Under the pieces are notes generated by a model. That model was not told the origin of the DNA. It saw nothing but the letters and a program-made list of their open reading frames with translations, and ran no database searches. The translations under genes were made by a program, and so were the position numbers. This document shows positions 1 to 5,612 of a DNA stretch of 8,517 bases, one piece after another (the first letter of the stretch is position 1; every line of letters starts with the position of its first letter). The stretch is from an uncultured Curvibacter sp. (GTDB lineage: Bacteria; Pseudomonadota; Gammaproteobacteria; Burkholderiales; Burkholderiaceae). Where the stretch lies: assembly GCA_946481355.1 (NCBI GenBank), contig CAMLNH010000102.1, forward strand, positions 1 through 8,517, read 5' to 3'.

Positions 1-101
1 CACAGGTGGAAGATACGCGGCGCTGGGTGGGCTGGCAGCTGATGCTTTTCGTTGTGCTGCCCGTACTGGCGGCAATGATGGCCCGCGGCGTCGGGCATTG
101 A
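1..101 (+). CDS. C-terminal end of a DUF2214-like small membrane protein (partial)
   Basis: Only the last 32 codons are present, read in the frame that begins at base 3 and ends at TGA 99-101. The peptide has a charged start (VEDTRRW) followed by one hydrophobic segment (LMLFVVLPVLAAMMARGVG) and a terminal His. A TRRW-type lead into a final membrane helix ending in an ARG-type motif resembles the C-terminus of DUF2214 proteins, small predicted inner-membrane proteins of unknown function that are common in Burkholderiales. The assignment rests on this tail alone. The reading frame is convincing as the end of an integral membrane protein; the family name is tentative. No clear intrinsic terminator follows it. 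Confidence 0.5.
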   Translation, partial: QVEDTRRWVGWQLMLFVVLPVLAAMMARGVGH

Positions 102-350
102 GAACCTGCTTCCCGTCATCCCCGGGGCTGCCCCATCCTCTTTGAGGCAATGGGCAGCGTTGCAAACGCCTGGCCGGGATATCAGGCGCGTCTGTGTTTT
201 GCGCCCTGCGTTTCATCCTCAAATGGCACGGGCCCGACTCCAGGGAAGATCGCCAGCAGGTTCTGAGTCCTGTCGCCTGAGCGCTGCAGAAAAACGGCAG
301 GCCTGCCATGATGTCAGGCGCCGGGTCTTTTCTTGCCCGCAACGGACACC
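102..350. other. Gene-free leader region upstream of the MATE transporter gene
   Basis: This 249-base stretch separates the DUF2214-like tail from the MATE gene. The short open frames across it have no recognisable protein features. It holds several self-complementary elements: GCTGCCC (127-133) with GGGCAGC (152-158), a perfect 12-base palindrome GGCAGGCCTGCC (296-307), and a near-direct repeat described separately. I could not identify a convincing -35/-10 pair or a known riboswitch. The MATE promoter is presumably here, so the repeats may lie in its 5' untranslated leader. Confidence 0.5.
178..321 (+). repeat. Near-direct repeat pair with an intervening complementary segment
   Basis: GATATCAGGCGC (178-189) recurs as GATGTCAGGCGC (310-321), matching at 11 of 12 positions with starts 132 bases apart. 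Between them, CGCCTGA (274-280) is the exact complement of the TCAGGCG core in both copies (182-188 and 314-320). In RNA the middle segment could pair with either copy but not both. The second pairing encloses the GGCAGGCCTGCC palindrome and is followed by a pyrimidine-rich run (TCTTTTCTT, 326-334) shortly before the MATE start codon. The match could be chance in such GC-rich DNA; no function is shown. Confidence 0.35.
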
Positions 351-1685
351 ATGGCTGCTTCCACCGATCTCACCACCGCCCCCATCCTGCCCACCATCTG
401 GCGCCTGAGCCTGCCGAATATGTTTGCCATGGTGGCCACGGCCCTGGTGAGCGTGGCCGAGACAGTCTATGTGGGGGCGCTGGGCACGGCACCGCTGGCG
501 GGCATGGCCCTGGTGTTTCCCCTCATCATGCTGCAGCAGATGCTCTCGGCCGGCTCCATGGGCGGGGGCATCGCCTCGGCCATCAGCCGCGCACTGGGTG
601 CGGGCCAGCAGGCCCGCGCGAATGCGCTGGTGCTGCACGCCGTGGTCATCAGCGCGGTGCTGGGCCTGTTCTTCAGCCTGCTGGTGCTGGTCTGGGGGCG
701 ACCGATCATTGCGCTGATCGGCGGGCGCGAAGCTGCACTGGAAGAGGCCCTGGCCTACGCCGTGGTGGCCTTTGCCGGCGCGCTGGCCATCTGGCTGCTC
801 AATGCCTTTGCCTCCTCCCTGCGCGGCGCGGGCGACATGAAAACACCGTCGCTCACCTTGCTGCTGGTGGCTGTGGGGCAGATCCTGCTCGGCGGCCTGC
901 TGGGCCTGGGCTGGGGGCCTGTGCCACGCCTGGGCATGGCCGGCATCGCGCTGGGCCAGGTGCTGGCCTTCGCCCTGGGCGCGGTCTACCTCTACCGCCA
1001 TCTGCGCTCGGGCCGGGCCCGTGTGCAACTGGTGTTTACGGCGCGGCTGGAGCGTGAGAACTTCATGGATATCCTGCGGGTTGGCGCGGTTTCCAGCCTG
1101 TCGGCCCTGCAGACCGTGCTGACCATCCTCATCGTCACGCGCATCGTGGCCGGCTTCGGCACCGAGGCCCTGGCGGGTTATGGCATCGGCGCGCGACTGG
1201 AGTTTTTGCTCATCCCCATCACCTTTGCCATCGGCGTGGCCTGCCTGCCTCTGGTGGGCATGGCCCTGGGCGCTGGCCGGGTGCAGCGCGCGCGACGTGT
1301 GGCCTGGACGGGGTCGGGCCTGGCGGCGGCCATCGTCGGCGGCATCGGCCTGCTGGTGGCCGTTTTCCCCGATGCCTGGTCGGGCCTGTTCACGGACCAG
1401 CCGCAGGTGCTCGCTTATGCGCGCAGCTACTTCCGCTGGGTGGCGCCGGCCTACGCCTTCTTCGCCTTCGGTCTGTGTCTGTACTTCGCGGCCCAGGGCG
1501 CGGGCAAGCTGCTGGGGCCGGTGCTGGCCGGCACCGCGCGCCTGCTGCTGGTGGCCGTGGGCGGCTGGCTGCTGGTGCAGGGCGGCGCGCCGGTGTGGAG
1601 CATGTTTGCCCTCATCAGTGCGGCCATGCTGCTCTACGGTCTGGTGACGGCGCTTACGGTGTACTACGTACGCTGGGGCAACTGA
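351..1685 (+). CDS. MATE family efflux transporter
   Basis: The product is a 444-residue inner-membrane protein of the multidrug and toxic compound extrusion family, which exports cationic or other small molecules in exchange for Na+ or H+. It consists of about twelve hydrophobic helices in two homologous halves: MatE domain 1 at roughly residues 18-178 and domain 2 at roughly 236-396. The first half carries the family signature around AETVYVGALGTAPLAGMAL, followed by a Gly-rich SAGSMGGGIASAISRALGAG stretch with the typical RALGAG end. The acidic residue of helix 1 is Glu rather than the Asp seen in NorM-type members; from memory this AET form occurs in a proteobacterial subgroup. The length is normal (about 440-460). 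I chose ATG 351 because the family N-terminus (ILPTIWRLSLPN) starts shortly after it; an in-frame TTG at 333 would add six residues. The Shine-Dalgarno is weak (ACGGA). The substrate cannot be predicted. The decarboxylase-like gene follows after 54 bases. Confidence 0.93.
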   Translation: MAASTDLTTAPILPTIWRLSLPNMFAMVATALVSVAETVYVGALGTAPLAGMALVFPLIMLQQMLSAGSMGGGIASAISRALGAGQQARANALVLHAVVISAVLGLFFSLLVLVWGRPIIALIGGREAALEEALAYAVVAFAGALAIWLLNAFASSLRGAGDMKTPSLTLLLVAVGQILLGGLLGLGWGPVPRLGMAGIALGQVLAFALGAVYLYRHLRSGRARVQLVFTARLERENFMDILRVGAVSSLSALQTVLTILIVTRIVAGFGTEALAGYGIGARLEFLLIPITFAIGVACLPLVGMALGAGRVQRARRVAWTGSGLAAAIVGGIGLLVAVFPDAWSGLFTDQPQVLAYARSYFRWVAPAYAFFAFGLCLYFAAQGAGKLLGPVLAGTARLLLVAVGGWLLVQGGAPVWSMFALISAAMLLYGLVTALTVYYVRWGN

Positions 1686-1729
1686 GCGCCGCGGGGACGG
1701 ACCGCCTGTACAGTCGGCGCCAGCAACAC

Positions 1730-1735
1730 AGGAGA
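1730..1735 (+). promoter_or_regulatory. Ribosome binding site of the decarboxylase-like gene
   Basis: AGGAGA ends four bases before ATG 1740. It is a near-consensus Shine-Dalgarno, slightly close to the start codon, and supports that start. Confidence 0.6.
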
Positions 1736-1739
1736 CCCC

Positions 1740-2156
1740 ATGGATGAGAACCCGAGATTCAAGGCCGGCCTGGCCGTGCGCAAGGCCGTGCTGGGCGATG
1801 AGTACGTGAACAACTCGCTGGCCGCTGCCAGCAGCGACGAGTTCATGGCGACGATCCAGCAGTTCATCACCGAAAACGCCTGGGGCACGGTCTGGACACG
1901 CGAAGGCCTGGACCGCAAGACCCGCAGCCTGCTCAACCTGGCCATGCTCACGGCGCTCAATCGCCCCAATGAACTCAAGCTGCACCTCAAGGGCGCGCTC
2001 AACAACGGCGTGACGAAGGAGGAGATCCGCGAGGTCTTCCTGCAGGCCGCCGTCTATTGCGGCGCCCCTGCGGGGCTGGACTCCTTCAAGATCGCGCAGC
2101 AGGTCTTCAAGGAGGAAGCCGAAAAACAAAAGGCCGGGGCAGCGCCCCGGCCTTGA
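1740..2156 (+). CDS. pcaC: Carboxymuconolactone decarboxylase family protein, PcaC-like
   Basis: The product is a 138-residue cytosolic protein closely matching gamma-carboxymuconolactone decarboxylase (EC 4.1.1.44). PcaC converts 4-carboxymuconolactone to 3-oxoadipate enol-lactone in the protocatechuate branch of the beta-ketoadipate pathway. Matching features in order are: N-terminal RFKAGLAVRKAVLGDEYV; the FITENAWGTVWTREGL block; RKTRSLLNLAMLTALNRPNELKLHL with the conserved His at about residue 81; then NNGVTKEEIREVFLQAAVYCGAPAG, the family's signature helix region. The length fits single-domain PcaC (about 125-135). The last residues (KAGAAPRP) look like an unconserved tail and are encoded by the hairpin that probably terminates feoB transcription from the other strand. 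No other pca genes are in the window, so a role in aromatic breakdown is not supported by neighbours, and another CMD-family activity is possible. It probably shares a transcript with the MATE gene. Confidence 0.85.
   Translation: MDENPRFKAGLAVRKAVLGDEYVNNSLAAASSDEFMATIQQFITENAWGTVWTREGLDRKTRSLLNLAMLTALNRPNELKLHLKGALNNGVTKEEIREVFLQAAVYCGAPAGLDSFKIAQQVFKEEAEKQKAGAAPRP
2121..2154 (-). terminator. Intrinsic terminator of feoB, inside the 3' end of pcaC
   Basis: A perfect 11-bp stem pairs AAGGCCGGGGC (2130-2140) with GCCCCGGCCTT (2144-2154) across a three-base loop. Read on the - strand, the stem is followed directly by a T-rich run (TTTTGTTTTTC, 2131 down to 2121), as expected for a strong Rho-independent terminator. 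It starts 24 bases beyond the feoB stop at 2178. On the + strand there is no T-run after the stem (GAGCCACGCG), so it suits feoB far better than the convergent pcaC-like gene, although the GC-rich hairpin could still slow or protect the + transcript. Confidence 0.85.
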
Positions 2157-2177
2157 GCCACGCGCGCGGGCCGGCGT

Positions 2178-4061
2178 TCAGCCGCCACCCAGCGCCAGGG
2201 CCACGCGGTAGGTCACAAAAGACGCCGCATAGGCCAGGGCAAACAGATAGGTGCCCGTGATGATGGACATGCGCCAGCCGCCGGTCTCACGGCGGATGGT
2301 GGCCAGCGTGGACAGGCACATGGGCGCGAACACGTACCACATGAGCAGCGAGAGCGCAGTGGCCAGGCTCCAGCTCTGCGTGATCAGCGGCATCAGGGCC
2401 TGGGCGGTGTCATCCGCCGTGGCCGAGAGCGCATAGACCGTGCCCAGGGCGCTGACGGCCACCTCGCGTGCCGCCAGGCCGGGCACCAGCGCAATGCTGA
2501 TCTGCCAGTTGAAACCGATGGGTTCGAACACCACGGCCAGAGCGCGGCCGATCATGCCGGCCAGGCTGTACTCGATGGCGGGACCGGAGGCACCGACCGG
2601 TGCGGCCGGATAGCTGGCCAGGAACCACAGCAGGATGGTCAGCGTCAGGATCACACCACCCACACGGCGCAGGAAGATCTTCACGCGCTGCCACAGGCCG
2701 ATCAGCACATTGCGCAGCCGCGGCCAGTGGTAGGCCGGCAGCTCCATCATCAGCGTGCGCACCTGGCCGCGGGTGGTGAACTGCTTGAGCACCCAGGCCA
2801 CGGCCATGGCGCCGACGATGCCAGCCACATAGAGCCCGAACAGCACCAGGCCCTGCAGCTCGAAGCCGCCCCAGACTTCACGCTGTGGCACAAAGGCACC
2901 GATCAGCAGGGCATAGACCGGCAGGCGCGCCGAGCAGGTCATGAGCGGCGCGATCAGGATGGTCACCAGCCGGTCGCGCGGGTTGGCGATGGTGCGCGCG
3001 GCCATGATGCCGGGGATGGCGCAGGCAAAGCTGGACAGCAGGGGGATGAAGCTGCGGCCCGACAGACCCAGCGCGCCCATCAGGCGGTCCAGCAGAAAGG
3101 CAGCGCGCGGCAGGTAGCCGCTTTCTTCCAGCACCAGGATGAAGGCAAAGAGGATGATGATCTGCGGCAGGAAGACGATGACGCCGCCCAGACCGGCCAC
3201 GATGCCGTCGACCAGCAGGCTGCGCACCCAGCCCTCGGGCAGCAGCTCACCCACCTGCTCACCGACCCAGCCCGTGCCGGCCTCGATCCAGCCCATGGGG
3301 GCTTCGGCCCAGGCGAACACGGCCTGGAAGACAAAAAACAGCAGCAGGGCCAGCAGCAGCGGCCCGAGCACCGGGTGCAGCACCACACGGTCGATGCGGT
3401 CGCTGCGCGCGTGCGGCACGGCCGCCGCCAGGCCCAGACGTTCCAGCATGGCGCGTACGGCCTCATGGTCACCACGTGCATCGGCTTCGGGCGCAGCGGC
3501 CGGGGACTCGCTGCCCGCACGCCAGAGCGCAGCGTCGTCGAGCGCCGATTGCAGCAAGCCGGCGCCACCGTGGTCGATGGCCACCGTGCGCACCACGGGC
3601 ACACCGAGTTCACGTGCCAGCGCTTCGGTGTCGATCTTCAGGCCCTGCTGTTCGGCCAGATCGGCCATGTTCAGCGCCACCATGCAGGGCAGGCCCATGC
3701 GCTTGACGCCCAGCACCAGACGCAAATTGCGGCGCAGATTGGTGGCGTCGACCACGCAGACCACGAGGTCGGGGCGCTTCTCGCCCGTGGCCTGGCCGCG
3801 CAGCACGTCCACCGTCACCTGCTCGTCGGGCGAGCGCGGGTAGAGGCTGTAAGTGCCGGGCAGATCCAGCAGGCGCAGCAGCTTGCCGGCGGCGGTGCGG
3901 AAACGGCCTTCCTTGCGCTCCACCGTCACACCGGCGTAGTTGGCCACCTTCTGGTGGCTGCCGGTCAGGCGATTGAACAGGGCGGTCTTGCCGCAGTTCG
4001 GGTTGCCCACCAGGGCCACGAGGGGGCCGGCGGGGTGGACGTGGATCACGGCCTCGTTCAT
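2178..4061 (-). CDS. feoB: Ferrous iron transport protein B
   Basis: FeoB is the inner-membrane Fe(II) permease with an N-terminal G-protein domain. The 627-residue product has G1 GNPNCGKT (19-26), a G2 region with Thr46 in NYAGVTVE, G3 DLPG (66-69) and G4 NMAD (131-134). The usual G5 position reads TVAIDHGGAG (159-168), which departs from the common S/T-A-x-x-G-x-G form. After a linker and the conserved RIDRVVLHPVLG (222-233), the membrane part starts near 235. It contains the Gate-type SFACAIPGIMAART and the LMTCSARLPVYALL motif (around 370-382), whose Cys is a proposed iron-path residue. The protein is shorter than Escherichia coli FeoB (773), which is usual for many beta-proteobacterial forms. 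The ATG overlaps the feoA stop (ATGA), and AGGAGG lies seven bases upstream. No feoC follows. A strong terminator comes 24 bases after the stop. Confidence 0.97.
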   Translation of the reverse strand: MNEAVIHVHPAGPLVALVGNPNCGKTALFNRLTGSHQKVANYAGVTVERKEGRFRTAAGKLLRLLDLPGTYSLYPRSPDEQVTVDVLRGQATGEKRPDLVVCVVDATNLRRNLRLVLGVKRMGLPCMVALNMADLAEQQGLKIDTEALARELGVPVVRTVAIDHGGAGLLQSALDDAALWRAGSESPAAAPEADARGDHEAVRAMLERLGLAAAVPHARSDRIDRVVLHPVLGPLLLALLLFFVFQAVFAWAEAPMGWIEAGTGWVGEQVGELLPEGWVRSLLVDGIVAGLGGVIVFLPQIIILFAFILVLEESGYLPRAAFLLDRLMGALGLSGRSFIPLLSSFACAIPGIMAARTIANPRDRLVTILIAPLMTCSARLPVYALLIGAFVPQREVWGGFELQGLVLFGLYVAGIVGAMAVAWVLKQFTTRGQVRTLMMELPAYHWPRLRNVLIGLWQRVKIFLRRVGGVILTLTILLWFLASYPAAPVGASGPAIEYSLAGMIGRALAVVFEPIGFNWQISIALVPGLAAREVAVSALGTVYALSATADDTAQALMPLITQSWSLATALSLLMWYVFAPMCLSTLATIRRETGGWRMSIITGTYLFALAYAASFVTYRVALALGGG

Positions 4062-4324
4062 CGCGCGGCCTCCTCGCTGGCCTGGCTCAAGGCCTGCACC
4101 TGGATGCAGGCTGCCTCGGCCCGGCGCAGGGCGAAGGTGGAATCGGCGATACGCACCACCAGCGGGTCGGCGCCGGGGGCGCCTTGTGCGATCACACGTA
4201 CCGGCTCACCGGGCAGAAAGCCGATCTCCTCGAGGCGGGTGCGCCACTCGGGCTGCTCGTCAGGGGCCAGGACCTCCTGCACCAGGGCCGGTGTGTGCAG
4301 CGGGAGTTCGTGCAGCGCGGTCAT
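4058..4324 (-). CDS. feoA: Ferrous iron transport protein A
   Basis: FeoA is a small cytosolic SH3-fold protein needed for FeoB-dependent Fe(II) uptake and thought to act on FeoB directly. The 88-residue product shows the family core: RTRLEEIGFLPGEPVRVIAQGAPGADPLVVRIADSTFALRRAEAACIQV, that is, the LxxxGFxPG turn followed by the barrel strands and the ALR motif. ATG 4324 is preferred because AAGG lies nine bases upstream. An ATG at 4333 abuts that AAGG, and a GTG at 4438 would add an unconserved Pro/Arg-rich leader. The stop overlaps the feoB start by four bases, which points to translational coupling. The gene is preceded by a long leader (about 130 bases) and a Fur-type promoter. Confidence 0.94.
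   Translation of the reverse strand: MTALHELPLHTPALVQEVLAPDEQPEWRTRLEEIGFLPGEPVRVIAQGAPGADPLVVRIADSTFALRRAEAACIQVQALSQASEEAAR
4069..4074 (-). promoter_or_regulatory. Ribosome binding site of feoB within feoA
   Basis: The - strand reads AGGAGG seven bases before the feoB ATG, inside the last codons of feoA. It is a consensus Shine-Dalgarno, so feoB can initiate strongly in its own right as well as through the ATGA overlap. Confidence 0.75.
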
Positions 4325-4460
4325 GGCGTGCATCCTTGCGGCGCGCTGGACAGGGCCGGGGAGGTGCGGGGCCGGCGGAAAAGAAGGTGGCAGTACATGC
4401 TCTCGTCGTGAGGGTCCAAGGCGCGGAGCGCCGGACACCTACAGGGCTGTGACGAGGGCG

Positions 4461-4466
4461 ATTATA
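4461..4466 (-). promoter_or_regulatory. -10 box of the feoA promoter
   Basis: The - strand reads a perfect TATAAT here, in a short AT-rich island within GC-rich DNA. Transcription would begin near 4454, giving a leader of about 130 bases before ATG 4324. A 17-base spacer puts the -35 around 4484-4489 in an A-rich run with poor match to TTGACA. The predicted leader contains one small hairpin (GGCG/CGCC, 4420-4432). Confidence 0.65.
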
Positions 4467-4470
4467 GGGA

Positions 4471-4493
4471 TGAATAAGAATTGTTTTTATTCA
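4471..4493 (-). promoter_or_regulatory. Probable Fur box over the feoAB promoter
   Basis: This is a 23-base imperfect palindrome with perfect 7-base arms TGAATAA (4471-4477) and TTATTCA (4487-4493); 9 of 11 symmetric positions pair. Its central 19 bases match the Escherichia coli Fur consensus (GATAATGATAATCATTATC) at 11 of 19 positions by my count. The dyad sits four bases upstream of the -10 box and covers the expected -35, the classical place for Fe-Fur repression of an iron uptake operon. Fur control is inferred; the palindrome and its position are seen directly. Confidence 0.7.
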
Positions 4494-4505
4494 CCCCGGA
4501 TGTCC

Positions 4506-5612
4506 CTACCAATCCACCAGGCTCAGGCCGACGCTGAGCGAGGTGCGGCGAAAGTTGTAGTCCACCAGGGCGTCACCGTAGCCGCTGAAGAGTTGCACGT
4601 GCAGACGCAGGCCGGGCGAGGCGGGATCAATGGGTCGCAGCCATTCCACGCGCCAGGAGCCGTTGGCGTCACTGCGCAGGCTGTGGCGCAGCGTCAGGGC
4701 CAGGGTGTGCTCGTGACTGAGCTGCCAGCTGCCCGTGACTTCGGCGCGGCCGATGGTGTCGTCGATGCCCGGGTTGTCGTCGCCCGCGGCGGGGCTGCTG
4801 CTGTTGCTGTCGCCGTCCGTCACGCGTTTCCAGAGGCGGCCGGTCACGGTGTAGCGGTCGCCGTGCTCCATGCCGGCCATGAGGATCAGGCGGTTCCAGC
4901 TGCGCGACAGCGGCAGCGTCTGGCCGTTGGACTGGTGGTTGATGCTCAGGCCGCTGTAGCGCAGGCGCCAGCCGCCGGGCAGGTCCAGCGGCGTGGGCAG
5001 GATGTACATCATCTCGGGCTCGTGGTCCGTGGTGCGGAAGGGGCGCGAAATCTCGGAGTTGAAGAGCTGCCAGTAGGACTGCTGGCTGTAGCCGAACCAG
5101 AGCGAGTCGCGCTGGCCTTCGGGCAGGAAGGGCAGCAGGCCCGAGGCGACCTTGGTGCGCACCGAGAGTTGGATGCGCATCTCGTTGCGCATATAGGGCT
5201 GCGCGCTGGTGGCCGAGCGACCGGCGGCGTCGGAGCTGGGCGCGGTGTTGACATGGTTGCCGTGCACCCAGGACAGGCTGATGGGCTTGTAGCCGCGGAT
5301 GTTGAAGCGGCCGCAGTCGCTGCCCGATTCGAGCTCCCAGTAGCGCGAGAGCGTGCTCTGCGGGCCGCTGCGGCAATCCGGCGGTGGTGCCGGCACATCG
5401 GCGGGAGAGGCCGCTGCGGCGGCGGGTTGCGCCCGCTGCTGCACCCAGCGGTCATAGCAGGCCAGACGGGCTGCCGCATCCTCGGTCTGGGCGGCGCAGA
5501 GCTGCCAGCCGGACGTACTCTCCGCAGTCGGGACGGTCGGGGCGGTCGGCGCCTGCGCGGCGGCCAGGGAGGCCAGGCCCAGGGACAGCAGGGCGGCGAC
5601 CAGGCGTTTCAT
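4506..5612 (-). CDS. pldA: Outer membrane phospholipase A
   Basis: PldA (OMPLA, EC 3.1.1.32) is a Ca2+-dependent outer-membrane beta-barrel enzyme that hydrolyses phospholipids misplaced in the outer leaflet. The 368-residue product starts with a clear signal peptide (MKRLVAALLSLGLASLAAAQA, likely cut near residue 19-20). An Ala/Pro-rich extension follows, with two Cys in a CAAQTEDAAARLACYD pattern (Cys39, Cys52). The barrel part carries the active-site block SGLSINHQSNGQ: His226, Ser228 and Asn240 reproduce the spacing of the His142-Ser144-Asn156 triad in Escherichia coli OMPLA. It ends in Trp, an aromatic C-terminal residue as outer-membrane proteins need. The mature protein is longer than Escherichia coli PldA because of the N-terminal extension and an Asn/Ser/Asp-rich loop at about residue 265-280. 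The ATG overlaps the rep stop (ATGA), with GGGGGCG just upstream. The open frame continues upstream to 5993, but that part is rep shadow. Confidence 0.95.
   Translation of the reverse strand: MKRLVAALLSLGLASLAAAQAPTAPTVPTAESTSGWQLCAAQTEDAAARLACYDRWVQQRAQPAAAAASPADVPAPPPDCRSGPQSTLSRYWELESGSDCGRFNIRGYKPISLSWVHGNHVNTAPSSDAAGRSATSAQPYMRNEMRIQLSVRTKVASGLLPFLPEGQRDSLWFGYSQQSYWQLFNSEISRPFRTTDHEPEMMYILPTPLDLPGGWRLRYSGLSINHQSNGQTLPLSRSWNRLILMAGMEHGDRYTVTGRLWKRVTDGDSNSSSPAAGDDNPGIDDTIGRAEVTGSWQLSHEHTLALTLRHSLRSDANGSWRVEWLRPIDPASPGLRLHVQLFSGYGDALVDYNFRRTSLSVGLSLVDW

Noticed and set aside
127..158. Stem GCTGCCC/GGGCAGC as a terminator for the upstream DUF2214-like gene
   Set aside because: Seven pairs with an 18-base loop and no T-run afterwards; too weak to call.
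225..290. Cobalamin riboswitch-like fragments (a GACTCC stretch, GGGAAG and, on the - strand, a B12-box-like CAGGA...ACCTGC)
   Set aside because: Pieces are in the wrong order or on the strand with no downstream gene to control, the core of the class is missing, and a MATE gene is not a usual target.
219..2129. A 636-codon - strand open frame antisense to the MATE and decarboxylase genes
   Set aside because: Same low-information His/Gln/Arg/Gly composition, no motifs, and the + strand frames encode recognisable families with their own start signals.
4325..4438. Longer feoA starting at GTG 4438
   Set aside because: The added residues are Pro/Arg-rich and unlike FeoA N-termini, and a ribosome binding site is correctly spaced for ATG 4324.
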